Program-made: the position numbers and the translations under genes
The notes under the pieces: model-generated
Seen by the model: the letters and a program-made list of their open reading frames with translations, nothing else
Database searches by the model: none
What the model was told of the DNA's origin: nothing
Shown: positions 26,281 to 33,676 of the stretch, one piece after another
Layout: every line of letters begins with the position of its first letter
Numbering within the stretch: the first letter of the stretch is position 1
Origin: Actinomycetes bacterium
GTDB lineage: Bacteria > Actinomycetota > Actinomycetes > Streptosporangiales > Streptosporangiaceae
Length of the DNA: 37,423 nucleotides
NCBI GenBank assembly: GCA_025964615.1
Contig: JAOPYM010000501.1
Span: 1-37,423, forward strand
Direction: 5' to 3'

Positions 26281-26912
26281 TTCGCATGAGACAGGGCTGT
26301 CACCGCGTTGGCGTCACCCGTGAACCGTACCTGGGCGACGCCGGTCCGCCCGTACACCCACAGCACCAGTTCGCCCACCGGCCCGTGCACGCGCACCTGC
26401 TTGCCCTTCTTGCTCACCCGCCTGGTCTGCCCGTCGGGCCGTACCAGCGTCACCTCGGCGGGGGCCTTCCGCATGATGAACCCGGCTGACGACAACCGCC
26501 GCCACAGCAGGTTCTCGACGCGTTCCGGCAGGTCACGGGGGGTCCAGTCCGGCTGGGCCCGCCGCACGTCCTCGTGGTGCACGAAGTACTCGACCGTGTT
26601 GACCAGGCCGTCCAGACCGGCGTACACCTGCCATCTGGGCGGGCCCGACCGAATCCGCTCCACCAGCTGCGGATAGGGTGTCGCGGCCCGTACCGACCGC
26701 TGGATCCGGTCCGTCAATCCCGACAGCGCCCCGATCAGGATGCCCGGAGCGGCGTCCGGGCGGCGTTCACGGATCACCAGGTGGGCGGCCAGGTCCCCGG
26801 TCGTCCAGCCGTGGCATCCGCTCGGCGCATCGGGGCCGAGCCGGTCCAGCAGATCGCACAGGGCCACCCGTTCGACCTGGGCGGGCGGTGCCGGGCTCTG
26901 GGGTTCGGTCAC
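26268..26912 (-). CDS. TIGR03085 family (DinB-like) metal-binding protein
   Basis: About 214 residues matching the actinobacterial TIGR03085 family: LCDLLDRLGPDAPSGCHGWTTGDLAAHLVIRERRPDAAPG, then VNTVEYFVHHEDVRRAQPDW, and a C-terminal domain with RPDGQTRRVSKKGK and GPVGELVLWVYGR. The histidines in AAHL and FVHHED are the expected metal ligands of the DinB/mycothiol-dependent isomerase fold. The reaction is unknown. I take GTG 26912 (TEPQSPAPPAQVERVAL) as start because the 31 residues before it are not family-like; the ribosome site there is weak. Divergent from the ABC exporter genes. Confidence 0.85.
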   Translation of the reverse strand: MTEPQSPAPPAQVERVALCDLLDRLGPDAPSGCHGWTTGDLAAHLVIRERRPDAAPGILIGALSGLTDRIQRSVRAATPYPQLVERIRSGPPRWQVYAGLDGLVNTVEYFVHHEDVRRAQPDWTPRDLPERVENLLWRRLSSAGFIMRKAPAEVTLVRPDGQTRRVSKKGKQVRVHGPVGELVLWVYGRTGVAQVRFTGDANAVTALSHAKWGV

Positions 26913-26998
26913 CTCGTGATCGTAACCCGCCGGAATATCTGGGGCACGACGGTGGTAAGCAAGGGACGTTACTCGCACATGACCAAACGGAGGGATAC

Positions 26999-28831
26999 GT
27001 GCCACAACGGGTGGAACCCCGCATCCTCCGCGCCGGACTCGGAGTCCTCTGGGTCGCGGTCAAGGCCGAGCCAAGGATATTCGGCCTTTCGGTGGCCGCG
27101 AGCGGCCTGTACGCGGTGACGACCGTGGGCAGCGCCTGGGTGCTGGGCGACGTCACCCAGCAGGTGGTGCTCCCGGCGTTCCGCACCGGGCACGCCACCG
27201 CGGGCGCACTGACCGCAGGTGCCCTGGCCATCATCGCCGTGGCCTTCTTCAAGGCACTCGGCGTCGCCGGGCGCCGGTTCTACGCCGGCCTGATGCAGTA
27301 CCGCCTGCAGGCCACCTACCGCAGGGCGGTCACCCGGCAGTACCTCCGGCTGCCGCTGGCCTGGCACCACCAGCACCCCACCGGGCAGCTGCTGTCCAAC
27401 GCCAACGCCGACGTGGAGGCCGTCTGGGCGCCCATCGCGCCGCTCCCGATGGCCGTCGGAGTGGTCTTCATGCTGGTCATCGCGGCGGTATCGATGCTCG
27501 CCACCGATGTGTGGATCGCCGCGGTCGGCTTCCTGATCTTCCCGGCGGTCGCGCTGCTCAACGTCGTCTACCAGCGCAGGCTCTCGCCGCTCGCGGCCCG
27601 TGCCCAGCAGCTGCGGGCCGAGGTCAGCGAGGTGGCGCACGAGAGCTTCGAGGGCGGCCTGGTGGTCAAGACGCTCGGCCGCGAGGACCTGGAGACCGCC
27701 CGTTTCGCGGAGCGCGCGAACGAGCTGCGGGACGCCAACGTGGCGGTCGGCCGGGTACGCGGCCTGTTCGACCCGATGCTCGAGGCGCTGCCCAACCTCG
27801 GGGTGCTGGCCGTCCTGCTGATCGGGTCGATCCGGCTCGAGCACGGGGCCATCACCTCCGGGGACCTGGTGCACGTGGCCTACCTGTTCACCCTGCTGGC
27901 CTGGCCGATCCGGGCGCTCGGCTGGGTGCTGGCCGAGGTGCCGCGCAGCGTGGTCGGCTGGGAGCGGGTCCGGGGCGTCCTGGACGCGACCGGCTCGCTG
28001 CCCTTCGGGCAGGCGTCCCTGGAGGGTCCCGCGGCGGCCGCCCTGGAGGTGCGTGACGTCCGGTTCGGGTACGGCGAGGGGGACGTGCTGCACGACGTGA
28101 GCTTCACCGTCCAGCCCGGCCGTACGACCGCGGTGGTCGGGCCCACCGGTTCCGGCAAGTCCACACTCACCGCCCTGCTGGTACGGCTCGTCGATCCCGC
28201 CGCGGGACTCGTGCTCCTGGACGGCGTGGACGCCAGGGACGTGCGCCGCGGAGGTCTCGCGGAGACCGCCGCGCTGGTCCCGCAGGAGACCTACCTGTTC
28301 GACGACACGGTGCGCGGCAACGTCACCCTCGGTGCCGAGCTGACCGACGAGGAGGTGTGGGAGGCACTCCGCGCCGCGCAGGCCGACGGCTTCGTCGCGG
28401 CCCTGCCCAGCGGCCTGGACACCGAACTCGGGGAGCGCGGAACCACCCTGTCCGGCGGTCAGCGCCAGCGGCTCGCGCTGGCCCGCGCCCTGGTCAGGCA
28501 GCCCCGGCTGCTCGTCCTGGACGACGCCACCTCCAGCGTCGACCCGCAGGTGGAGGCACGCATCCTGAAGGGCCTGAGGGAGTCCACGGCGTCCGTCGTC
28601 GTGGTCGCCTATCGCAGGGCGACGATCACCCTGGCCGATGAGGTGGTCTACGTCCAGCACGGCCGGGTCCTGGACCGCGGCACCCACGAGGAGCTCCTGG
28701 ACCGCTCCGGCGGCTACCGGGACCTCGTCACCGCCTACGAAGTGGACTCGTTGACTCGTGGCGTGTCCCGCACCGTTTCGCTGAACGGTGCGGGAAACGC
28801 CACGAGTCAACGTAAGGAAGGGGCGCGATGA
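26999..28831 (+). CDS. ABC exporter half-transporter 1 (degenerate catalytic site)
   Basis: 610 residues: an N-terminal six-helix membrane domain (about 30-310) and a nucleotide-binding domain with Walker A GPTGSGKST (~381), signature LSGGQRQR (~484) and Walker B LLVLDDATSSVD. The usual catalytic Glu after Walker B is Asp, and the switch histidine is replaced in VVVAYRRATITLAD. So this subunit has a good signature but a degenerate ATPase site, as in heterodimeric exporters. GTG 26999 follows GGAGGG. The last ~27 residues (from SLTRGVSRT) are encoded by palindrome copy B, an acquired tail. The stop overlaps the next ATG by four bases. The substrate is unknown (drug or lipid are typical). Confidence 0.92.
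   Translation: MPQRVEPRILRAGLGVLWVAVKAEPRIFGLSVAASGLYAVTTVGSAWVLGDVTQQVVLPAFRTGHATAGALTAGALAIIAVAFFKALGVAGRRFYAGLMQYRLQATYRRAVTRQYLRLPLAWHHQHPTGQLLSNANADVEAVWAPIAPLPMAVGVVFMLVIAAVSMLATDVWIAAVGFLIFPAVALLNVVYQRRLSPLAARAQQLRAEVSEVAHESFEGGLVVKTLGREDLETARFAERANELRDANVAVGRVRGLFDPMLEALPNLGVLAVLLIGSIRLEHGAITSGDLVHVAYLFTLLAWPIRALGWVLAEVPRSVVGWERVRGVLDATGSLPFGQASLEGPAAAALEVRDVRFGYGEGDVLHDVSFTVQPGRTTAVVGPTGSGKSTLTALLVRLVDPAAGLVLLDGVDARDVRRGGLAETAALVPQETYLFDDTVRGNVTLGAELTDEEVWEALRAAQADGFVAALPSGLDTELGERGTTLSGGQRQRLALARALVRQPRLLVLDDATSSVDPQVEARILKGLRESTASVVVVAYRRATITLADEVVYVQHGRVLDRGTHEELLDRSGGYRDLVTAYEVDSLTRGVSRTVSLNGAGNATSQRKEGAR
28749..28812. repeat. Long palindromic element, copy B (inside coding sequence)
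   Basis: 29-base arms (28749-28777 and 28784-28812) with one mismatch (G at 28765) and a 6-base loop TCGCTG. It lies within the 3' end of the first ABC gene, whose reading frame runs through it without a stop, and ends 15 bases before the second ABC gene. The right flank carries AAGGAAGG, the ribosome site of that gene. Confidence 0.93.
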
Positions 28832-30609
28832 GCACGCTGAGTGAGACTTCGCGTACGGAGTCGGCGCTGAGTACGTTGCGGCGGGGGGTGCGGCTGAGCC
28901 CGGAGTTCCGGGTGGGGCTGGCGGGGACGCTGGGGCTGGCGCTGGCCGCCACCGTGGGACGGGTCGTGGTGCCGGTCGCGGTGCAGCAGACCATCGACCA
29001 CGGGCTGCACGCCCACGCCGGGCCCGACGTGGCGTTCATTCGCACCGCGGTGCTGATCTGCGCGGTCGTCGTGGCGTTCACCGCGCTGTGCGCGTACACG
29101 ATGAACGTACGGCTCTACCGGACCAGCGAGTCCGGGCTTGCCGCCCTGCGCGTCAAGGCCTTCCGGCACGTGCACGACCTGTCGATGCTCACCCAGAGCG
29201 GGGAGCGGCGCGGCGCCCTGGTGTCCCGGGTCACCGGTGACGTGGACCAGATCAGCCAGTTCATGCAGTGGGGCGGGCTGATGTTCCTGATCTCCGCCGG
29301 GCAGCTGGTGGTGGCGAGCGTGCTGATGCTGATCTACTCGTGGCCGCTCGCGCTGCTCGTCTGGGTGTCGTTCCTGCCACTGGCGTTCGCGCTGCGGCGC
29401 TTCCAGCGGCTGGTCTCCGCCGCGTACATCACCGTGCGCGAGCGGGTCGGCCAGCTGCTGTCGGCGGTGAGCGAGTCGGTCGTGGGGGCCTCGGTGATCC
29501 GGGCGTACGCGGCCGAGGACCGTACCGCCCGCCGGGTCGACGAGTCCGTCGAGCACTTCCGGGCGGCCCAGACCAGGGCCCAGGCGCTGGTCGCGCTGAC
29601 GTTCCCCTCCAGCGAGCTGGTCGCGGCCCTGGCCACGGGCGGTGTGGTGGTGGCCGGCACTCTCCTCGGCATCGGCGGGCACCTGACGGCCGGCGAGCTG
29701 GTCGCCTTCCTGTTCCTGGTCACCCTGTTCGTGGGGCCGATGCAGGTCGCCACCGAGGTGCTCAACGACGCGCAGAACGCCATCGCGGGCTGGCGCCGGG
29801 TCCTCGGCGTGCTCGACACCGAGCCCGATGTGGCCGACCCCGGCCCCGGCGGCGTCGAGTTGCCGCGCGGGCCGATCGAGGTCCGCTTCGAGGACGTCGG
29901 CTTCGCCTATCCGGGCGGTCCCCAGGTGCTGAAGGACGTCACCGTGGACATCGCGCCGCAGACCCGGGTGGCCGTGGTGGGCGAGACCGGGTCCGGCAAG
30001 ACGACCTTCGCCAAACTGCTGACCCGGCTCATGGACCCCTCATCCGGGCGGGTACTGGTCGACGGGGTCCCGCTGGACGCGGTCCGGTTCTCCTCGCTGC
30101 GGGAACGGATCGTGATGGTGCCGCAGGACGGGTACCTGTTCGACGCCACGCTCGCCGACAACGTCCGGTACGGCCGGCCGGCAGCCACCGACGAGGAGCT
30201 GCTGCTGGCCCTCACCGAACTGGGCCTGGGGGAATGGCTGGACGGCCTGCCGCGTGGTCTGGCCACTCCGGTCGGCCAGCGTGGAGAATCCCTCTCGGCG
30301 GGGGAGCGGCAGCTGGTCGCCCTGGCCAGGGCCTACCTGGCCGATCCCGACCTGCTGGTCCTTGACGAGGCGACCTCCGCCGTGGACCCGGCCACCGAGG
30401 TACGGATCCAGCGGGCCCTCGACGGGGTCACCCGCGGTCGTACGGCGATAGCCATCGCGCATCGCCTTTCCACCGCCGAAGCGGCCGATGAGGTCATCGT
30501 GTTCGACGGCGGCCGGGTGGTGCAGCGAGGGCCACATTCCACACTTGTTGCGGAACCGGGCGTTTATGCTGATCTGTACGCATCCTGGGCCGCGCAAAGG
30601 GAAGCCTGA
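28828..30609 (+). CDS. ABC exporter half-transporter 2 (catalytic partner)
   Basis: 593 residues with a membrane domain followed by a nucleotide-binding domain: Walker A GETGSGKTT, Walker B LLVLDEATSAVD with the catalytic Glu, and switch His in IAIAHRLST. Its signature motif is altered to LSAGE. The features complement subunit 1: this protein's intact ATPase residues pair with the LSGGQ of subunit 1, giving one active and one degenerate site. The start ATG overlaps the upstream stop (ATGA). The pair should form one heterodimeric exporter in the cytoplasmic membrane. A possible terminator hairpin follows at 30637. Confidence 0.94.
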   Translation: MSTLSETSRTESALSTLRRGVRLSPEFRVGLAGTLGLALAATVGRVVVPVAVQQTIDHGLHAHAGPDVAFIRTAVLICAVVVAFTALCAYTMNVRLYRTSESGLAALRVKAFRHVHDLSMLTQSGERRGALVSRVTGDVDQISQFMQWGGLMFLISAGQLVVASVLMLIYSWPLALLVWVSFLPLAFALRRFQRLVSAAYITVRERVGQLLSAVSESVVGASVIRAYAAEDRTARRVDESVEHFRAAQTRAQALVALTFPSSELVAALATGGVVVAGTLLGIGGHLTAGELVAFLFLVTLFVGPMQVATEVLNDAQNAIAGWRRVLGVLDTEPDVADPGPGGVELPRGPIEVRFEDVGFAYPGGPQVLKDVTVDIAPQTRVAVVGETGSGKTTFAKLLTRLMDPSSGRVLVDGVPLDAVRFSSLRERIVMVPQDGYLFDATLADNVRYGRPAATDEELLLALTELGLGEWLDGLPRGLATPVGQRGESLSAGERQLVALARAYLADPDLLVLDEATSAVDPATEVRIQRALDGVTRGRTAIAIAHRLSTAEAADEVIVFDGGRVVQRGPHSTLVAEPGVYADLYASWAAQREA

Positions 30610-30636
30610 TCTTTATCACTCGTGGACGAATAGGGG

Positions 30637-30655
30637 GCCCGGGCAGCGCCTGGGC
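30637..30655 (+). terminator. Possible terminator after the ABC exporter operon
   Basis: GCCCGGG / CCTGGGC stem (7 pairs, one G-T) with loop CAGCG, 28 bases after the ABC stop, without a T-run. The whole 330-base stretch 30610-30939 has no credible gene; it holds this hairpin and the cold-shock leader. Confidence 0.4.
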
Positions 30656-30759
30656 GAGGATCCGGCCGTATGGTCGCATGGGGTGCCCGGAACCACGGTG
30701 AATCGTCGAGAGCCCTTTATTTCCGGGGGCAACTGGCACTACACCGGCTGTGCTACCGG

Positions 30760-30811
30760 TGATACGGTGGAGTCATCGGTTGCAGTCGTGGTTCTCGATC
30801 GTTTGTCTCAG
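30760..30811 (+). promoter_or_regulatory. Putative cold-shock gene promoter and leader
   Basis: TGATACGGT at 30760-30768 looks like an extended -10 (TG-n-TACGGT); no good -35 is visible. Transcription from here would give a leader of roughly 165 bases before ATG 30940, with the terminator-like hairpin at 30812-30842 lying within it. That is the layout of a transcription attenuator. Confidence 0.4.
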
Positions 30812-30842
30812 ACGCCCGCGGACTTAAGGCAGCGGGCGTTTT
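30812..30842 (+). terminator. Intrinsic terminator in the cold-shock leader
   Basis: ACGCCCGC / GCGGGCGT, an 8-base perfect stem with a 12-base loop followed by TTTT (30839-30842), a classic terminator shape unusual in this GC-rich window. It ends about 100 bases before the cold-shock start codon, so read-through or antitermination would be needed if the promoter lies upstream. Confidence 0.65.
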
Positions 30843-30939
30843 GGCTGTACGGGACGGTACCGGAACGGCGAGGGCGTTCCGCGGTGACCGAGCCGGGCCC
30901 ACGAGGTGTGAGCCCGAGTTTTGCCGCAAGGAGAAAGAC

Positions 30940-31146
30940 ATGCCCCAGCAGGGCACCGTGAAGTGGTTCAACGCCGAAAAGGGCTTCGGCTTCATCGCCG
31001 TTGACGGTGGTGGACCGGACGTGTTCGTGCACTACTCGGCGATTCAGTCCTCCGGGTACCGCAGCCTCGACGAGAACCAGCGCGTCGAGTTCGAGGTGAC
31101 GCAAGGTAACCGGGGTCCGCAGGCCGACCAGGTCCGCCCCCTGTAG
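30940..31146 (+). CDS. Cold-shock domain protein (CspA family)
   Basis: 68 residues, the full length of a single cold-shock domain. It has [21 protein letters not shown] (RNP1 KGFGFI), then [10 protein letters not shown] (RNP2), ending QADQVRPL. The protein binds single-stranded RNA and DNA and melts RNA secondary structure. AAGGAG lies 6 bases before ATG 30940. A leader with an intrinsic terminator precedes it and a 13-base stem terminator follows, so it is probably transcribed alone. Confidence 0.97.
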   Translation: MPQQGTVKWFNAEKGFGFIAVDGGGPDVFVHYSAIQSSGYRSLDENQRVEFEVTQGNRGPQADQVRPL

Positions 31147-31162
31147 TTCCTCAGTCGTCTGT

Positions 31163-31199
31163 GAAGGCCCCGCACTGCTCCTGGTGGTGCGGGGCCTTC
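31163..31199 (+). terminator. Terminator after the cold-shock gene
   Basis: Perfect 13-base stem (GAAGGCCCCGCAC and its complement) with an 11-base loop, 17 bases after the stop codon at 31146. No long T-run, but the stem is very stable. Confidence 0.8.
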
Positions 31200-31248
31200 G
31201 TGGTGTCCCGGTGTCGCAGCACCCCGCGGACCCGGCAGAATGGACCCC

Positions 31249-31623
31249 ATGTCCGTACGCCCGTCCGACTTGGACCCCAAGATCGCAGCGCGCCTGAAGC
31301 GCACCTCCGACGGCCTCGTTCCCGCCATCGCCCAGCAGTACGACACAGGCGAAGTGCTCATGATGGGCTGGATGGACGATGAGGCCCTGCACCGCACCCT
31401 GACCACCGGGCGGTGCACCTACTGGTCGCGCAGCCGCCAGGAGTACTGGGTGAAGGGGGACACCTCCGGCCACCAGCAGTGGATCAAGTCCGTCGCGCTC
31501 GACTGCGACGGCGACGCCCTGCTGATCAAGGTCGACCAGGTGGGTGCGGCCTGCCACACCGGCGACCGCACCTGCTGGGACGCCGACGTACTGGACGCTG
31601 TGATCGGTGAACGACCCGAATAG
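31249..31623 (+). CDS. hisI: Phosphoribosyl-AMP cyclohydrolase
   Basis: 124 residues of HisI, which opens the adenine ring of phosphoribosyl-AMP in the third step of histidine synthesis. It has the family run [43 protein letters not shown], the metal-binding DCDGDALL, and the two zinc cysteines in [10 protein letters not shown]. No clear ribosome site precedes ATG 31249 or the in-frame ATG at 31240, so the start could be leaderless. Its end overlaps the next gene by 17 bases. In many actinobacteria trpE lies just after hisI; it is absent here. Confidence 0.96.
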   Translation: MSVRPSDLDPKIAARLKRTSDGLVPAIAQQYDTGEVLMMGWMDDEALHRTLTTGRCTYWSRSRQEYWVKGDTSGHQQWIKSVALDCDGDALLIKVDQVGAACHTGDRTCWDADVLDAVIGERPE

Positions 31624-32209
31624 GCGCCGGCGCCGGGAACTCCTCACCGCTGCGGCACTGTGCGTGGCAGGGTCGGCGCTGGTCATCTTCGCGGCGGGCC
31701 GGCAGTGGGCCACCGTGCACGCGACGAACTCGATCGTGCCGCTCACCCGGTCGCTGACCGGGCACGAACTCGGCGGTGCGGCCATCGCGCTCGGCTGGGC
31801 CGGGCTCGCGGGCCTCGCGGTCCTGTTCGCCACCCGTGGCCGTACCCGGGCCGCGATCGGCGCGCTCCTGGCCCTGTTCGGCGCGGGGATCACCTCCGCG
31901 TCCTGGTCGGCGGTTCGGTATGCCCGCGTCCTTCAGACCGCGGCCGACACGACCCAGTTGCTGCGGCTCGACGCCCATGTGACCGTGACCACCAACGCCT
32001 GGTGGCTGGTGTCGGTGGCCGGTGGGCTGCTGCTCATCGCGGCGGGTGCACTCACCACAGTGCGCGGCGCCCGGTGGCCGGGCATGTCCTCCCGGTACGA
32101 TCCAGCGGGTCCGCCCGCGGCCCCCGCCCCGGTGGCCGGTTCCGACCCCGCCGGGATGTGGAAGTCGCTGGACCGCGGCGAGGACCCCACCGACCAGAAG
32201 GAGTCCTGA
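31607..32209 (+). CDS. Trp biosynthesis-associated membrane protein (TIGR02234)
   Basis: 200 residues with about four membrane helices: one at residues 13-30, a central pair ([33 protein letters not shown]), and one near 135-150. The loop GRQWATVHA after helix 1 and the layout fit the actinobacterial Trp-operon-associated family (TIGR02234/Pfam Trp_oprn_chp). A soluble proline/alanine-rich tail follows. The molecular role is unknown; the family is found next to trp genes, as here. GTG 31607 lies inside hisI (17-base overlap). The stop overlaps the following ATG by one base (TGATG). Confidence 0.9.
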   Translation: MNDPNRRRRRELLTAAALCVAGSALVIFAAGRQWATVHATNSIVPLTRSLTGHELGGAAIALGWAGLAGLAVLFATRGRTRAAIGALLALFGAGITSASWSAVRYARVLQTAADTTQLLRLDAHVTVTTNAWWLVSVAGGLLLIAAGALTTVRGARWPGMSSRYDPAGPPAAPAPVAGSDPAGMWKSLDRGEDPTDQKES

Positions 32210-32415
32210 TGTCCGACACGCACCGTCACGGCAACACCCCCGCGGCCTGGACGGCCGTGACCGTCGTCTTCCTCGGCTTCCTCGTCGCCGGCATCGGGGT
32301 CGTCGCGGCCTCGCCCGTGCTCGGCGTCGCCGGGGCCGTCGTCGTGGTCGCGGGCGGCGTCGTCGGCAAGATGATGCAGCTGATGGGTTACGGGCAGAAG
32401 AGCTACTCCAGCTGA
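32209..32415 (+). CDS. HGxxPAAW family small membrane protein
   Basis: 68 residues. HRHGNTPAAW near the start is the HGxxPAAW motif that names this actinobacterial family. Two hydrophobic helices follow (WTAVTVVFLGFLVAGIGVVA and VLGVAGAVVVVAGGVVG), and the protein ends KMMQLMGYGQKSYSS. AAGGAG lies 4 bases before ATG 32209, which overlaps the upstream stop by one base. It is conserved beside the TIGR02234 gene in trp regions; its function is not known. Confidence 0.93.
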   Translation: MSDTHRHGNTPAAWTAVTVVFLGFLVAGIGVVAASPVLGVAGAVVVVAGGVVGKMMQLMGYGQKSYSS

Positions 32416-33053
32416 ACACCGACGGCGCGCGCATCCTGGTGATCGAGCACGACCCCGGTGTCGCCGAGCTCGAGCGGCTCTACCTGACCCGTGAGGGGTT
32501 CGATGTCCGGGTGGAGACCGACCCCGCCCGCGTGCCGATGGCGGTCGCGGCGTTCCAGCCCGACGTCGTCGTCCTCGACCTGTCCGCGCCCGGGGCCTCT
32601 GACCTGCACCGGAGGGTGGCCGACCTGGCCCGCCCCGCGCCGGTCGTCTGCGTCGTCGCCGCCGGTACCGGGCCGCACCCGGCCGGATCGCTGACCCGGC
32701 CGTTCGGCCCCCGGCTCCTGGTGGCCGCGGTGGGCGAGGCCCTGCGCGCCAGGAACGCCGACGGCGGAAGTGCCCTGCGGGTCGGGCTCGTCGTACTCGA
32801 ACCATCGACCCGCTCGGTCACGGTGGCGGGGCGGCCGGTGGCGCTCACCGCCACCGAGTTCGACCTGCTCGCGTTCCTGATGGCGGGTTCCGGCCGGGTG
32901 TTCACCCGTGAGCAGTTGCTCGACGCGGCCTGGGGCGCGGTCACCGGTGTCGGCGCCCGCACCATCGACGTGCACATCGCCCAGCTCCGCTCGAAACTCG
33001 GCGAGGGCAGCCCCATCCGCACCGTCCGAGGCGTCGGCTACGCCGCAGGCTGA
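32412..33053 (+). CDS. Atypical OmpR-type response regulator, apparent CTG start
   Basis: About 213 residues: a receiver-like domain (ARILVIEHDPGVAELERLYLTREGF; putative phosphoacceptor D56 in VVVLDLSAPG) and a winged-helix domain (LTATEFDLLAFLMAGSGRVFTREQLLDAAWG, TIDVHIAQLRSKLGEGSPIRTVRGVGYAAG). The receiver is degenerate: the near-universal KPF lysine is Arg96 in LTRPFG, and the segment between is short. No sensor kinase is adjacent. The only codon that keeps the first beta strand is CTG 32412, overlapping the previous stop as CTGA; GTG 32439 would cut it. It sits within the trp cluster, and its targets are unknown. Confidence 0.82.
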   Translation: MNTDGARILVIEHDPGVAELERLYLTREGFDVRVETDPARVPMAVAAFQPDVVVLDLSAPGASDLHRRVADLARPAPVVCVVAAGTGPHPAGSLTRPFGPRLLVAAVGEALRARNADGGSALRVGLVVLEPSTRSVTVAGRPVALTATEFDLLAFLMAGSGRVFTREQLLDAAWGAVTGVGARTIDVHIAQLRSKLGEGSPIRTVRGVGYAAG

Positions 33054-33057
33054 CGTC

Positions 33058-33123
33058 CCGTTGACTCGTGGCGTTTCCCGCACCGTCCGGGGAAACGGTG
33101 CGGGAAACGCCACGACTCAACGG
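33058..33123. repeat. Long palindromic element, copy C
   Basis: 29-base arms (33058-33086 and 33095-33123) with one mismatch (C at 33065) and an 8-base loop. It starts 5 bases after the response regulator stop and ends just before the TAGCGT element of the DUF2752 gene. Its right outer flank matches the left outer flank of copy A (CGCTATCCG in reverse complement), extending homology beyond the arms. Confidence 0.95.
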
Positions 33124-33130
33124 ATAGCGT
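33102..33130 (+). promoter_or_regulatory. Promoter-like element overlapping palindrome copy C
   Basis: GGGAAA, 17 bases, TAGCGT (33125-33130), then 7 bases to ATG 33138, identical in spacing to the element at copy A. This points to a leaderless or near-leaderless transcript, although GGGGGG between the two could also act as a ribosome site. Confidence 0.45.
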
Positions 33131-33137
33131 GGGGGGC

Positions 33138-33542
33138 ATGGGCGGTGTGGGGGTGCGGGTTGGGTGGCCCTTGGGGGTGCTCGCGGGGGCGGCGGCGGCG
33201 GTGGCGTATGTGGGGGTCGTCGATCCGAATCGGGCGGGGCACTATCCGACGTGTCCGTTCCTCGCGCTGACCGGGTACTACTGCCCGGGGTGCGGGTCGT
33301 TGCGGATGATCCACGCGCTGGTCCACGGGCACGTCGCCGAGGGGTTCGGCAAGAATCCGCTGGCCTTCCTGATGATCCCGGTCGTCGGCTACCTCTGGGT
33401 GAGGTGGGCGGTGTGCACGGCCCGCGGCCGTCCGGTCACCTCCCCGCTCTTCAGGATGTGGGTCATCTGGGTGTTCATCGCCGTCATGATCGTCTATTGG
33501 GTCGTCCGGAACCTGCCCTTCGGGTCCGCGCTGGCCCCTTGA
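33138..33542 (+). CDS. DUF2752 domain membrane protein
   Basis: 134 residues with about three membrane helices (residues ~8-25, 70-90, 105-125). The motif [27 protein letters not shown] is the DUF2752 signature, with a C-P-G-C pair that may bind metal or form a disulfide near the membrane face. It commonly occurs next to trp genes in this group of actinomycetes; its function is unknown. ATG 33138 is preferred over GTG 33129. Confidence 0.92.
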   Translation: MGGVGVRVGWPLGVLAGAAAAVAYVGVVDPNRAGHYPTCPFLALTGYYCPGCGSLRMIHALVHGHVAEGFGKNPLAFLMIPVVGYLWVRWAVCTARGRPVTSPLFRMWVIWVFIAVMIVYWVVRNLPFGSALAP

Positions 33543-33676
33543 CCTCCGGGCTTTCCCGGCACGATCCGGACAGGCGGGCCCATAGCGGCCTTCCTGTGCG
33601 GGGCCGGGTTCGAAGGTGGGGCTGGCGTCGGGCTACGATCGAAGCTCACAGACCGCTGACGAGGGGACTCATTCGC

